Positions 9,503 through 19,423 are shown, counted from the first letter of the stretch. The stretch: DNA of 32,463 nt from an uncultured Isosphaeraceae bacterium (GCA_937858365.1 CALLYK010000158.1:1-32463), one strand, 5' to 3'. The notes: generated by a model not told the origin, from the letters alone. Numbers and translations: made by a program.

Positions 9503-10567
9503 ATGGCCCCCACGAAATCGCGCAAGCGTTCCCTGGTGACGAACGCTGTTCTCTCGGCGATCGCCCTGGGGTTGCTGGCCTGGGTCGCCTACGGCAATCG
9601 GGATCAGATCGCCGACGTCTTGCGGCGGCAGATCGACTGGAAGCTCCTGGGTGTCGCCTTCGCGATCTACATGGGCGGCCTGATGCTCACGTTCGTTCGT
9701 TGGTTTCTGCTCTATCGGGCGGTCGACGTCCACTTGCCCTTGAGCGCCGCCTTTCGAATCGGCTTCATCGGCAACGTCTTCAACCTGGTGATCCCCGGGG
9801 CCGTGGGCGGCGACCTGGTGAAGGCCGGCTTCGTTTATCGACTCGTGCCCCCCGAGCGCAGGGTCCGTTGTTATTCCTCGCTCGTGATCGACCGGTTGGT
9901 GGGTTTGCTTGGCCTCTTCCTGCTGGCCGCCATCATGGGCGGACTCGCCTGGGGACGTGCCTCCGCCGACGTCCAGCGCCTCACCTTGATCGCGGCTGGG
10001 GCGACCGCGTGCGGCATCCTGGGCCTTTTCGTCTTGTTCACACCCGCCTTGTATCGGCCCCTCGATCGACTCTTGCGACGACGGCCGAAGTTGGAACGCG
10101 CCTTCGACCACCTCGTCGCGATGGCCTCGGCCTTTCGCTCGAGACGCGGCGTGGTGGCCTTCACCGTCTTCATGTCGATGGGGAACCACACCATGAACGT
10201 GGTCGCGTTCTTCCTCACGGGGCTGGCCCTCTTCGGCTCGGTCCCGTCGCTCTTCGACCACTTCGTGATCGTCCCCTTGGTCTTGTTCACGACGGCCGTC
10301 CCCCTGCCCTTCGGCGCCCTCGGTCTGACGGAAGGCGTCTCGGGCCGCCTCTTCGACCTGGTGAATCATCCGGGCGGGGCCGTCGCGATGATGGGTTTTC
10401 GCCTTGTGATGTACGCCGGTGCGCTCGTGAGCGTGGTGGTCTATCTGGCCAACCTGAGCCAGGTCCGCGACGCGGAGAAGGCCGCTGAGGAGGCCAAGAA
10501 GGAAACCGAGTTGGAAGGGGCCTTGCCGACTTCAGACCTTGATGAAAATGCGTCGGCGATGAAGTGA
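9503..10567 (+). CDS. Flippase-like / lysylphosphatidylglycerol synthase TM-region membrane protein
   Basis: A polytopic inner-membrane protein of 354 residues from the LPG-synthase transmembrane (UPF0104/AglD-like) family. The family signature is visible as IGFIGNVFNLVIPGAVGGDLVKA, with roughly seven to eight hydrophobic helices, a conserved Arg-rich loop (YRLVPPERR) and SSLVIDRLVGLLGLFLL. Members are linked to lipid or glycolipid translocation or to hopanoid and exopolysaccharide export; the substrate cannot be told here. The C-terminus is a charged cytosolic tail (about 35 residues). It starts four bases after hisB and is probably cotranscribed, although no functional link to histidine synthesis is evident. 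Its last 36 bases overlap the tail of the convergent gene at 10532-11788. Confidence 0.85.
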   Translation: MAPTKSRKRSLVTNAVLSAIALGLLAWVAYGNRDQIADVLRRQIDWKLLGVAFAIYMGGLMLTFVRWFLLYRAVDVHLPLSAAFRIGFIGNVFNLVIPGAVGGDLVKAGFVYRLVPPERRVRCYSSLVIDRLVGLLGLFLLAAIMGGLAWGRASADVQRLTLIAAGATACGILGLFVLFTPALYRPLDRLLRRRPKLERAFDHLVAMASAFRSRRGVVAFTVFMSMGNHTMNVVAFFLTGLALFGSVPSLFDHFVIVPLVLFTTAVPLPFGALGLTEGVSGRLFDLVNHPGGAVAMMGFRLVMYAGALVSVVVYLANLSQVRDAEKAAEEAKKETELEGALPTSDLDENASAMK

Positions 10568-11788
10568 CCAGCAAACCAGCCAGAAGACGAACAAGACCGC
10601 GGACGCTTCGATCAAAGGGCCCCAATCCCCCACGAACGGCTCGTCCGGCACGTTGAGTTGGAAGCGATCGTTGAGCCACCAAAGAAACGTGCCGAGATGG
10701 CGCTGAAGGGTCGCCTTGACCCAAGGCTTGAGCAGTTGGGCCATCAGATACATGACGATCGAGTTCGTCCCCACCACCACGAGCGGGAACGCCCAACGGC
10801 GCCAACCGCGCACCTCGATCACCTCGACGAAAAGGGCGAGCAGCCAGCAGGTCCAGCCGGCGCTGTAAAGGGTCCAGGAAGGGGTCCAGATGCGCTTCAC
10901 GGCCGGACAAATGCCGCGAACGTCCAGGACCGTCCCGAGCGCGAAGACGACCAGTCCCGCGACCACGAGTCCCAGCACCTGGCGTCCGCGGGGCTGGTCG
11001 GACCGAAGCCACTGACCGGCCATCACGCCAAAGAGCATCGTCATGGCTGAAGGGACGAAGTTGAGTGTCGCGTATCCGCCCTCGTTCACCACGAACGGCT
11101 TGCCGTCGGGCCGAGGGAAGAGGTTGAGAAACCAGCGGTCGAAGTCGCTGGCCACGTTGACGTTCTTGCCCCAGTGGGCCGCGAAGCCGAGAAGTTGCGT
11201 CCGCTTCGGGTCCACGCTCGCGGTCGAGAGGTCGGTGTCGGGACCCGGCAAGGGCCAGGTCGCGAAGAGGGCCCAGTAGCCGACCAAGACCACCACCGCC
11301 ACGACGAGTTGTGTGCGGAAGGAACGTCCCACAAGGAGAAACACAAAAGGACATCCCAATCCAATCTGGGCCAGAACGTTGGTGAATGTCCAGTTGGTGT
11401 GCTTGCTCCCATTCGACGCGAGGAAGACCCCGAGGGCGATCAGGACCACCGACCGAACAAGCGTGTGGCGGAAGACCAAGCCGAACGAGTCGCCCTTGGC
11501 CCGACGCGCGGCCAAAGAGAAGGGCATCGCCACACCCACGATGAAGATGAATGAAGGCTGGATGAGGTCCCAGAACGAACATCCCACCCATTCCACATGC
11601 TCGACTTGCGTCGCGAGTCGTTCGATCAAGGTCCCCCACCAGCTAGGATCGACCCTGGTGCGAATGGCCTTGTCGTCGAGGTTCGCGGCGACCTTGGCGA
11701 GTCCCAACCCGGCGGACGCCATCGCCAGCATCACGAAGCCGCGATAGGCGTCGAGCGAGAGCAACCGGCCTTCGCCGCGAGCGTTCAT
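10532..11788 (-). CDS. NagX/DUF5009-type membrane acyltransferase-like protein
   Basis: A multi-pass membrane protein (418 aa) of the family that includes NagX and the catalytic region of heparan-alpha-glucosaminide N-acetyltransferase. Diagnostic segments are RLLSLDAYRGFVMLAMA at the N-terminus and HVEWVGCSFWDLIQPSFIF, followed by IVGVAMPF, in helix two. About ten hydrophobic helices follow. Family members are thought to acetylate amino sugars across the membrane, and the bacterial function is poorly defined. The start at 11788 is chosen because the ATG overlaps the hisC stop (ATGA), showing translational coupling; a longer in-frame extension to 11977 would be antisense-like residue soup within hisC. 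The 3' end overlaps the convergent flippase-like gene by 36 bases. Confidence 0.85.
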   Translation of the reverse strand: MNARGEGRLLSLDAYRGFVMLAMASAGLGLAKVAANLDDKAIRTRVDPSWWGTLIERLATQVEHVEWVGCSFWDLIQPSFIFIVGVAMPFSLAARRAKGDSFGLVFRHTLVRSVVLIALGVFLASNGSKHTNWTFTNVLAQIGLGCPFVFLLVGRSFRTQLVVAVVVLVGYWALFATWPLPGPDTDLSTASVDPKRTQLLGFAAHWGKNVNVASDFDRWFLNLFPRPDGKPFVVNEGGYATLNFVPSAMTMLFGVMAGQWLRSDQPRGRQVLGLVVAGLVVFALGTVLDVRGICPAVKRIWTPSWTLYSAGWTCWLLALFVEVIEVRGWRRWAFPLVVVGTNSIVMYLMAQLLKPWVKATLQRHLGTFLWWLNDRFQLNVPDEPFVGDWGPLIEASAVLFVFWLVCWSLHRRRIFIKV

Positions 11789-12852
11789 GACGATGGCCTC
11801 GAGGAAGGGCCTAAGATGTCCTTGAGTCCCGCGAGGAGGGCGTCGATCTGTAGGTCCGTGCCCACGGTGATTCTCAACCCCGGCCCACGCCCCTCGTAGC
11901 GCATCAACCGCACCAGGATTCCCCGCTCCTTGAGCGCCGCGTAAACCGGTTCGGCCGGCGGCCCGCCCTCGCACCAAACGAAGTTGGCCCGGCTGGGCGG
12001 CACGCGATAACCAAGGGCCCCCATGGCGCTGGTGAGGCGGTCCCTCGTCGCCAAAACGCGGGCGCGGGTGACCTTCAGGTATTCGCGATCGAGCAACGCG
12101 GCCTCGCCACCGAGAAGACTGAGCATATCACAATTATACGAGTCTTTGACCTTGACAAGTCCATCGATGATTTCAGGGCCGGCGATCGCGTAGCCGAGGC
12201 GCAGGCCGGCCAGTCCGTACCCTTTGCTGAGCGTGCGCGTGACGATCAGATTGGGGTGTTCCGCCACCAGGCCGATCGCGGTCGATTCGGCGAACTCGGC
12301 GTAGGCCTCGTCCACGACGAGGGGCCCTTCGATCTTCTTCGCCAACGCGGCGATCGCGTCGGGAGGGAGCGCCGTACCGGACGGGCTGTTGGGGTTGGCC
12401 AGGAAAGTCAAGCGGGCGCCGGGTCTCGCGAAGGCGTCGGGGTCGAGTGTCCAATCGGGTCGAAACGGCACCGCGACCGCCTCGGCGTCTTGGATCTCGG
12501 CGAGCGTCCGGTAGAGGACATAACTTGGCGTCGGATAGACGATCGTGTCGCCTGGTCGGGCGAAGGCGCGTGTCAAGATCGTCAGGACGTCGTCCGAGCC
12601 GTTCCCCGCAAGGACCATCGCGGGCGTGACCTGGTGGACCTCGGCGACCGCCCGGCGAAAGGCCGTCGCCAGAGGGTCCGGGTAGAGACGCAAGCGGCCG
12701 TCCAGGGCCGACATGATCGCCTCGGCCACGCGCGGCGAGGGTGGATACGGGTTCTCGTTGGTGTTCAGCTTGATCACGCGCGAGGCGTCCCGCGGCTGTT
12801 CGCCGGGGACGTAGCCGTGCAGCCGATCAATGTGGGGCGGAAAGAACGACAC
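11785..12852 (-). CDS. hisC: Histidinol-phosphate aminotransferase
   Basis: PLP-dependent fold-type I aminotransferase, converting imidazole acetol phosphate and glutamate to histidinol phosphate, the step right after HisB. The 355-residue length is typical. Motifs include the N-terminal KLNTNENPYPPSP, GNGSDDVL (cofactor phosphate contact), ANPNSPSG, VVDEAYAEF, and the PLP-lysine segment TRTLSKGYGLAGLRLGYA with Lys210. The C-terminal GLRITVGT, with its substrate Arg, is also present. It uses a GTG start with a GGGAG element about ten bases upstream. It lies 36 bases after rtcB and overlaps the NagX-like gene by four bases. hisB sits on the opposite strand about 2.3 kb away, so the pathway is split across two transcription units. 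Confidence 0.95.
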   Translation of the reverse strand: MSFFPPHIDRLHGYVPGEQPRDASRVIKLNTNENPYPPSPRVAEAIMSALDGRLRLYPDPLATAFRRAVAEVHQVTPAMVLAGNGSDDVLTILTRAFARPGDTIVYPTPSYVLYRTLAEIQDAEAVAVPFRPDWTLDPDAFARPGARLTFLANPNSPSGTALPPDAIAALAKKIEGPLVVDEAYAEFAESTAIGLVAEHPNLIVTRTLSKGYGLAGLRLGYAIAGPEIIDGLVKVKDSYNCDMLSLLGGEAALLDREYLKVTRARVLATRDRLTSAMGALGYRVPPSRANFVWCEGGPPAEPVYAALKERGILVRLMRYEGRGPGLRITVGTDLQIDALLAGLKDILGPSSRPSS

Positions 12853-12888
12853 GAACGGGCCACTCCCAACAGGATACGCGGACCTTTT

Positions 12889-14355
12889 TCAACCCTTGAT
12901 GACGCCCACAGGTCGCAGGCGCGCGACCTTTTTGGAGATCCCCGCCTGGTCCACGACCTCAACCACTTGGTCCACATCTTTGTACGCGGCCGGTTGTTCT
13001 TCCGCGAGTCCCTTCTGACCGCGCGCCCGGGCGATGATGCCGATCGCGTCGAGTTCCTTGTCGATCCGCCGTCCCGCCGCTCGGCGAACGGCCTCGGTCC
13101 GGCTCATCATCCGTCCGGCGCCGTGGCAGGTGGTGCCGAACGAGAGGTCCATGCTGCCCGCCTGACCGGCCAGCACCCAAGAGGCCGTGCCCATGCTGCC
13201 TGGAATGATCACTGGCTGACCGGTCGCGCGATAGATGTCGGGGACCTCGGGATGTCCGGGCGGGAAGGCGCGCGTGGCCCCTTTGCGGTGGACGCAGACA
13301 GGCTTGAGCAGGCCGCCGCCCACGTCGTGCTCTTCGAACTTGGCGATGTTGTGCGCGACGTCGTACACGAGGTCCATGCCCAGGTCTTGCCAAGGCCGGC
13401 CGAAGACACGCGCGAAGACCTCGCGCGCCTGGTGGGCCAGGAGTTGGCGATTGCAGAAAGCGTAATTCGCCGCGGCGCGCATGGCCCCGAGATACGCGGC
13501 CCCCTCGGGGCTGTGGATCGGCGCGCAGGCGAGTTGCTTATCGGGCAGGGTGAATCCGTACTTGCGCGGGGCGTCTCGGAAGAGGTCCAAGTAATCATCG
13601 CAGACCTGATAGCCGAGCCCACGCGAACCCGAGTGAATGAGGACCGTGATCTGGCCCTCGTGCAGGCCCATCACGCGGGCCGCTTCTTCGTCGTGAATGC
13701 GGTCGACGACCTGGACTTCGAGGAAGTGGTTCCCGGAACCGAGCGTGCCGCACTGGTCGGCCCCGCGCTGATAAGCCCGATCACTCACCCGGTCGGGCTC
13801 GGCCCCGTCGATCCGACCGTGCGCCTCGGTGAACTCAATGTCCCTCTCCACGCCGTGGCCGCGTTCAATCACGAAGCGCGACCCGCGCTCCAGAAGCCGC
13901 GCCAGCTCTCCCTTGTTGAAGTTGTAAGGGCCGCTCTGACCCACGCCCGTGGGCACGTCGCGAAAAAGCTGATCGACGAGCTTGCGCACGTGCGGCTTCA
14001 CCTCGTCCCAGGTCAGGTTGGAACGCAGGAGGCGAACGCCGCAGTTGATGTCGTAGCCCACGCCGCCGGGCGAAATGACGCCCCCATCGGCGGGGTCGGT
14101 GGCCGCGACGCCGCCAATGGCGAAGCCGTATCCCCAGTGGATGTCGGGCATGGCCAAACTGGCCTTCTGGATCCCCGGCAAGGTGGCCACGTTGACCACC
14201 TGCTCGGGCCCTTGGTCCTTGCGGACCTGCTCGATGAGCGTCTCGTCGGCGAAGATCAAGCCATCGACGCGCATGTCATCGCGATAACTCTTCGGGATGC
14301 GCCACTGACAGGGCCCAACCTGTTCCAGCGGTCCCGTGTACCCTTTGCCGGCCAT
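12889..14355 (-). CDS. rtcB: RNA-splicing ligase RtcB
   Basis: Joins 2',3'-cyclic phosphate (or 3'-phosphate) and 5'-hydroxyl RNA ends with GTP and manganese, working in tRNA repair or RNA maintenance. The 488-residue length is normal. Key pieces are [13 protein letters not shown], metal-binding DINCGVR with Cys105, [24 protein letters not shown], and the guanylate-accepting His411 in [10 protein letters not shown]. The start ATG at 14355 has AGAAGGAAG upstream. The usual helper archease (and rtcA) is not in the window. The gene lies between the large exported fusion protein and hisC on the same strand with short gaps (76 and 36 bases), so cotranscription is likely although the combination has no obvious biological theme. 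Confidence 0.96.
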   Translation of the reverse strand: MAGKGYTGPLEQVGPCQWRIPKSYRDDMRVDGLIFADETLIEQVRKDQGPEQVVNVATLPGIQKASLAMPDIHWGYGFAIGGVAATDPADGGVISPGGVGYDINCGVRLLRSNLTWDEVKPHVRKLVDQLFRDVPTGVGQSGPYNFNKGELARLLERGSRFVIERGHGVERDIEFTEAHGRIDGAEPDRVSDRAYQRGADQCGTLGSGNHFLEVQVVDRIHDEEAARVMGLHEGQITVLIHSGSRGLGYQVCDDYLDLFRDAPRKYGFTLPDKQLACAPIHSPEGAAYLGAMRAAANYAFCNRQLLAHQAREVFARVFGRPWQDLGMDLVYDVAHNIAKFEEHDVGGGLLKPVCVHRKGATRAFPPGHPEVPDIYRATGQPVIIPGSMGTASWVLAGQAGSMDLSFGTTCHGAGRMMSRTEAVRRAAGRRIDKELDAIGIIARARGQKGLAEEQPAAYKDVDQVVEVVDQAGISKKVARLRPVGVIKG

Positions 14356-14431
14356 GATCGCTTTCTTCCTTCTGACGATGGTCTCTCACGGCGCACCAGA
14401 CACGGCGCGGCCGTTTCAAGTTCGTGACGTC

Positions 14432-17400
14432 TCAACGGGGCCTCAGCTCCACCGCCTTCAGGTCGAGCAGGGGCCCGCGGAGAGGTCCGCCAGGACGGGC
14501 CACGAGGCGATGTCGCCCCGAGCCGATGGACATCTCGCCCAGGGTGAGTCGGCGGTAATCGTCCCAAGTCCCCGTGCTCGGCACGGTCAAGTCCAGACGC
14601 ACTCCTTCGACCTCGATCGTGAAGAGTTGACCCGCCGCGCCGCGGTCACAAGCGGCCTCGATCGTGATCGCGTATCGCCCTGCGCGCGGGACCTCGAACG
14701 TCCAAGCGGCATGGTCGCCGGGCGACTCCCAAAATCCCAGGTCCTTGTATTTCTCTTCGAAGATGATCGTGGGACCGAAGACCTCGGCGGCGGCTGCTTC
14801 CAGAAGGACCCGTCCGTCTTCACTCGCCTTGACCAAAGTGGGTTGGTTCCCTCGGAACTCCTTGCGCGGCGGGCCGAGTTCGGCGAGAAACCGAGCGAGG
14901 TCCGCGAAGTCATCGGGATGGACCTCGCGTTCCAGACCTTCGGGCATCAGAGATTTCCCCGACGACGCCATCTCCTCGATGTCGGCGCGAAGGAGCACGT
15001 CTTCGACCCCTTCTTGACGCCTCAGAGTGATGCTCGTGCCCGTTTCGGCCGCGATCAGGCCGGAGAGGACCCGGCCGTCGGTCGTGCGCACGTCGAAACC
15101 GAGATAGCGAGACTCGACGGCCCGATTCGGGTCGAAGACCGCGATCAGCATCGCCGCGAAGGAGCGGTCGGCCACGGTCGTCAGGTCGGGCCCGACTTCG
15201 TGGCCGAGGTCGCGCAAGCGATGGCACGATGCGCAGTTCTTGCGGAAGACATCGGCCCCGCGCGTGGCGTCGCCCGGCGCTCCGGCCTTGGCCTCGTAGC
15301 GGGCGAGGACTTCTTTCCGCCCTTCGTTCGACCCTCCGAACACGGCGAGGGCCCGTTCCCGAATGCGTTCGTCAGCGTGGTCCGTCAGCCTCTTGCGAGC
15401 GACCGGACCAATCTCGCCGGGCGCGACGCATTCGTCTTCGAGTGACGAGAGCAACTGGGCCGTCCACGGCCCTCGCGACAGAAGCGTTTCCAGGAGCGAC
15501 TCGCGCAGGGTGGGCGTCGCGGCCTTCCAGGCATTGATGATCACATCGGCCGCTTTGGCCTCTTTCGATCGGCCCAAACTGGTCAGGGCGGCGCGTTGAA
15601 GTCGGATCGCGACCCGAGGCACCAGCAAAGCGGCGAGTGACTCACGAACGTCCAAACGATCGGCCTCGAAGCCAAGAAGTCGAATGGCGATCTCCCGGCG
15701 TTCTTCGGGCGCTTCTTCGTCGGCCGCGACACGCTTGGCAAAGCCTGTGAGTCGGCCACTTGCGTCGAGCCCGCTGAGCGTGCGCGGGACGGAAGCGGGG
15801 GCGCCGGCCTGCTGGGCGGCCTCACACAGGCCGTTCGCCGCGGCGAGTTGCCAATCTTCAAAGGCCCCTTGACCGTTCGGCGTGCGCAAAACGTCCAGGA
15901 GTTCCCTAAGCCCTTTGTCGGCCTTCCCGCCGGCGATGACTGCGAACAGGGGTGTGGCGACCCTGGGGGAGACGACGGCCCCATCGGCCCTTCGGAGCAA
16001 GGCGAGAAGGGTCGTTTCCGCGTGCGGAAGGGCCGAGCTCAGCGCCGCGGTCCGGGTCCATGCATCCTCGCCGTCCCGACCCAGGATGATGGCCAAGGCA
16101 CGCCCCGCTTCGGGATCGTCGGTCTCACCGAGGGCCAGGGCCGTCTCCATGCGCACCGACGTTTCGGCATCGTTCGCGAGTCGGCATACGTCCGAAAGCA
16201 GGCCCTTGTCGGCCTTCAAGCGTGTCGCCGCCATGCGCACGGATTGACGCCTCACTTGAGGATGTGTGTCTCGTAAGGCTGTTTGAATGTCCTCGGTGTC
16301 AGCGCCATTCAGTAGGTCGAGCGTCGCCAACGCTTGAACGCGCACTTCGGGGCGCTGGGCCTTTCTCGCCAGGTCCTTCAAAGGGGCCACGGCGGCGGTG
16401 TCGGCCCGGTGCATCAAGATTCGCATGGCCGTGTCGCGCCGCGGACCGTTGGGATGGTCCATCGCCGCGACCAGTCCAGGCGTGTCGAGTTGGTCCAGGC
16501 GGACGATCGGCCGGGCCGCGACACCAACGGGACGTACTCGGTAGATCCGACCCTGATCGGCCCCCGCACGCAGGTCGAGCCTTCGCTGCCAATCTTGCGG
16601 TATCCATTCGGGGTGCTCGATCACGGCGCGGTGCATGTCGGCCACCCAAAGGGCCCCATCGGGCCCCGTCTTCATGCCGGTCGGACGGAACCAGTGGTCG
16701 GAAGAGGCCAGGAACTCGCGGTCCTTCTCGTCTTCGGCGCGGCGGCCCTGGAAGGTGGCGCCGTCGCGCTCCAAAACGACCCGATGGACAAGGTTGTGGA
16801 CCGGTTCGCTGACGAACAGGTTTCCGGCGAAAGACGGTCCAAAAAGCTCGTCGCGATATGGCGTGACGCTGTTGGCCGACGTGACGTGGTTCGCATGGCC
16901 GAAATCGTTGAAACGCGGCAGGGTCCGACTGATTGGGTACAAGGCGCGATCGGGCGCGACGACGTGCCTCGGCGACGTCAGCGCTAGCCGTGGATTGCGC
17001 TTGAGGTGCCGGTCGGCGATCACGTAATGCCAGGCCCAAACACTGTTGTTGTTTCCAAACCAGTTACCCCAATCATCGCGCTGACGCCCGTATTGGGTCT
17101 GACCACTCTCTGCTTCGAGAGCGCCGTCGTCCGGACGGAAGCGGAGGTCTCGCCCACTGATGGCGACCTTCCGGCCCGACTTCAAAGACTCGATCGTGCC
17201 GCCGCTGTCGCCGTTGGCCAGATAGACCCACCCGTCCAGGCCGAGCGCGAACCCATTCACGCGATGCTGGGGGTTCCCTGGTTGGAAGCCGGTCAAGAGG
17301 ACCTCGCGATGGTCGGCCCGGCCGTCGCCGTCTCGGTCCTCCGCGTAGAGAACATGAGGCGCCGCGGAGATGAGGACGCCGTCTCGCCAGGGCATCACTC

Positions 17401-19423
17401 CGGTCGGGTATTCCAGGCCGTCGAGGAAGACTGAGGCCTGGTCGTATCGGCCATCGCCGTCGGTATCCACCAGTCGTTTGACCACGCCGCCGGCCTTGCC
17501 CTTGCCGTCCAGTCCAAGCGGATAGTCCCCCATCTCGACGACGAAGAGGGCCCCGTCGGCGGCCCAATCGAAAGCGATCGGGTCGCGGACGAGCGGTTCC
17601 GAGGCCATCAACTCAACGACGAAACCAGGGCGCGCGCGCAACGAGCGAAGCGCGGCCTCTTGGCTTTTCCCGCGCGGTTCGACCTCCTTGAGAAGGTCGT
17701 TGAACGAGCGGCGATCGACCAAATCAGGCATCTTGTCGGTGTCTTCGTTCTGCCACCAGAGCCCGCGCGAGTGGACCCAGAAACCGCGTTCCATGCCTTG
17801 CGAAACGATCTTGGGCAGGGCCTTGGGAGCGTTCGCGGGGCCGCTCGCCACCTCGCGGGCCCAGCCCTTTGGCTTCGAGTCGAACAGGAAGACACCGAAG
17901 GCCGCATCGTCGGAAAAGACCACGTCCAGTCGGCCGTCTTCGTCCAGGTCCACGAAGCGCGCGGACGTCGCCGCTCCGTCGGGAAGTCGAAAGGCGAGGC
18001 GCTCCCACCCATCTTGGACGCGGCCAAAGACGGCCACGCCGCCCTCATCGTCCACCAGGAGTTCACCAACCCCGTCGCCGTCGATGTCCAGGAAGCGCCT
18101 GGGCCGGCAATCCGCCGGCAGGCCGGCGGCCGGGGCCTCAACCCACTTCATGTCTCGAAATGTCCACAATCGAATCGGCCCACTCGTCGCGATCATGGAG
18201 GCGTGGCCGTCGCGGTCCAAGACGCCGAAGCGAACAATCGCGCTGCCGTCCCGGCGAACGACCTCCCTAGGAAGCGACACGGTTTGCCACGTCTGACGAT
18301 CCGGCAGCCAAACGCGCGATTCCTTCGTCTTGGCGTTGCCGATGACGACATCTTGAAACCCGTCGTTGTTCAGGTCGAGGAGACGAACACCGTTATCGCG
18401 CCCCCGCGCGTCGCGGAGCGACTCTCCGCCCAGCATGTGGCGTTCGATTCGACCCAGCGCCTCGCGAAAGTTGAGGAACTTCACTTTTCGACCATGCGTC
18501 GCGACGGCGTGGTCGATGAGTTCGACCACCTGCTCGGCCTTGATCCAACCATGAGGATGGAAGACGAGGTTGAAGACGCCCCTCTTGATGACGATCGCGT
18601 CCAGGACGGCCTTAAGGTCCGCGACCGTCCGAGGATTGTTGGCCTTCTGAACATGCTGCGCCTCCCAATCGCTGGGCACGACGCAAGGAAACTCCCAGCA
18701 GGTTGGGCCAATCGGATACGGATAGGGATAATCTTCGATCGTGTTCACGAAGGAAGGAAAAGGCAAATACTTACGAAAACGCTCCTTGCCGTCGGCGTCG
18801 TACACGATGTCGCGCGGCAAGGCGGGGTCGTTGGGCGTGAGGACGTTGAAGACGGACGAATCGATCGCCAGGGCGTGTCCCGCGTCCGTCCCTTTCTGGA
18901 AGACCTCGGCGAAAAAGCGGGGACTCACCGTATTGCGCGAGTCGCAACAGGGCATCCGAAAGGCGACGGGCCGGTTGCCGACGATCCCGTCTAGAAGGTC
19001 GATGCAACCGTTCACTGTTCGGCGGGCGGCGGCGAGGTCCCCTTTCTGAAGGAGCGGGCAAGGATGCGTGAGGGTGTGAACATCGAGGTTCACGCCTTCA
19101 GTCAGCCATGTCTTCACGTGCGGGTCTTCGGCCGAGACCTTGCATGTCATGATGCTCACGGGAGCGCGGCCGTCGATGCGTTTCAACCGCTCCAGGATGG
19201 GCCTCAAGGACCCCTCGTACTTGGGCGCGTTGTCGGTCAGGTCGTCGATCGCCAGCACGACCACCGCTTCGACCCCGTCCTCGCCCACCCATTGCGGCGT
19301 GATGAGCTTGGGGAAGTCGCGATGGACGTGGTAAGGGGCCACATCGTCGAGATGAGCGAGGCGATTGCCGGCCGTCGGCGTCTGAACGAGGACGAGCAAG
19401 CCGGCGAGGAGTGGTACGAACAT
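14432..19423 (-). CDS. Exported deacetylase/VCBS/PVC-dehydrogenase/HEAT/cytochrome c fusion
   Basis: A 1663-residue exported protein built from several modules. Residues 1-18 are a short signal peptide (FVPLLAGLLVLVQ). About 50-330 is a polysaccharide-deacetylase-like (CE4/NodB) domain with Asp60-Asp61, HTLTH (116-120) and R-M-P-C-C-D. About 340-560 carries FG-GAP/VCBS blades with Asp-rich calcium loops (DLNNDGFQD, DIDGDGVGE, DLDEDGRLD). About 598-965 is the PVC-type membrane-bound dehydrogenase propeller (ASEPLVRDP, GVMPWRDG, ADMHRAVIEHPEWIP). About 975-1375 is HEAT-repeat helices, then a haem-binding domain with CASCH at 1397-1401 and MPEGLE. About 1530-1663 is a beta-rich, possibly carbohydrate-binding C-terminus. 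GAAGGAGG precedes the start. Dehydrogenase/HEAT/cytochrome proteins are planctomycete hallmarks of unknown substrate; the deacetylase fusion suggests polysaccharide degradation, by inference. Confidence 0.88.
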   Translation of the reverse strand: MFVPLLAGLLVLVQTPTAGNRLAHLDDVAPYHVHRDFPKLITPQWVGEDGVEAVVVLAIDDLTDNAPKYEGSLRPILERLKRIDGRAPVSIMTCKVSAEDPHVKTWLTEGVNLDVHTLTHPCPLLQKGDLAAARRTVNGCIDLLDGIVGNRPVAFRMPCCDSRNTVSPRFFAEVFQKGTDAGHALAIDSSVFNVLTPNDPALPRDIVYDADGKERFRKYLPFPSFVNTIEDYPYPYPIGPTCWEFPCVVPSDWEAQHVQKANNPRTVADLKAVLDAIVIKRGVFNLVFHPHGWIKAEQVVELIDHAVATHGRKVKFLNFREALGRIERHMLGGESLRDARGRDNGVRLLDLNNDGFQDVVIGNAKTKESRVWLPDRQTWQTVSLPREVVRRDGSAIVRFGVLDRDGHASMIATSGPIRLWTFRDMKWVEAPAAGLPADCRPRRFLDIDGDGVGELLVDDEGGVAVFGRVQDGWERLAFRLPDGAATSARFVDLDEDGRLDVVFSDDAAFGVFLFDSKPKGWAREVASGPANAPKALPKIVSQGMERGFWVHSRGLWWQNEDTDKMPDLVDRRSFNDLLKEVEPRGKSQEAALRSLRARPGFVVELMASEPLVRDPIAFDWAADGALFVVEMGDYPLGLDGKGKAGGVVKRLVDTDGDGRYDQASVFLDGLEYPTGVMPWRDGVLISAAPHVLYAEDRDGDGRADHREVLLTGFQPGNPQHRVNGFALGLDGWVYLANGDSGGTIESLKSGRKVAISGRDLRFRPDDGALEAESGQTQYGRQRDDWGNWFGNNNSVWAWHYVIADRHLKRNPRLALTSPRHVVAPDRALYPISRTLPRFNDFGHANHVTSANSVTPYRDELFGPSFAGNLFVSEPVHNLVHRVVLERDGATFQGRRAEDEKDREFLASSDHWFRPTGMKTGPDGALWVADMHRAVIEHPEWIPQDWQRRLDLRAGADQGRIYRVRPVGVAARPIVRLDQLDTPGLVAAMDHPNGPRRDTAMRILMHRADTAAVAPLKDLARKAQRPEVRVQALATLDLLNGADTEDIQTALRDTHPQVRRQSVRMAATRLKADKGLLSDVCRLANDAETSVRMETALALGETDDPEAGRALAIILGRDGEDAWTRTAALSSALPHAETTLLALLRRADGAVVSPRVATPLFAVIAGGKADKGLRELLDVLRTPNGQGAFEDWQLAAANGLCEAAQQAGAPASVPRTLSGLDASGRLTGFAKRVAADEEAPEERREIAIRLLGFEADRLDVRESLAALLVPRVAIRLQRAALTSLGRSKEAKAADVIINAWKAATPTLRESLLETLLSRGPWTAQLLSSLEDECVAPGEIGPVARKRLTDHADERIRERALAVFGGSNEGRKEVLARYEAKAGAPGDATRGADVFRKNCASCHRLRDLGHEVGPDLTTVADRSFAAMLIAVFDPNRAVESRYLGFDVRTTDGRVLSGLIAAETGTSITLRRQEGVEDVLLRADIEEMASSGKSLMPEGLEREVHPDDFADLARFLAELGPPRKEFRGNQPTLVKASEDGRVLLEAAAAEVFGPTIIFEEKYKDLGFWESPGDHAAWTFEVPRAGRYAITIEAACDRGAAGQLFTIEVEGVRLDLTVPSTGTWDDYRRLTLGEMSIGSGRHRLVARPGGPLRGPLLDLKAVELRPR

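Noticed and set aside
9413-10369. 318-codon minus-strand frame opposite hisB and the flippase-like gene
   Set aside because: Low-complexity Glu/Gly/Gln/His composition with no hydrophobic core; the opposite strand encodes a clear membrane protein.
12256-14427. Long plus-strand open frame of 723 codons opposite rtcB and hisC
   Set aside because: It is a GC-driven shadow: rtcB and hisC on the other strand have full family motifs, and the shadow has none.
17660-18994. Long plus-strand open frame opposite the 1663-aa protein
   Set aside because: No motif or domain; codon-aligned antisense of a high-GC gene commonly stays open.
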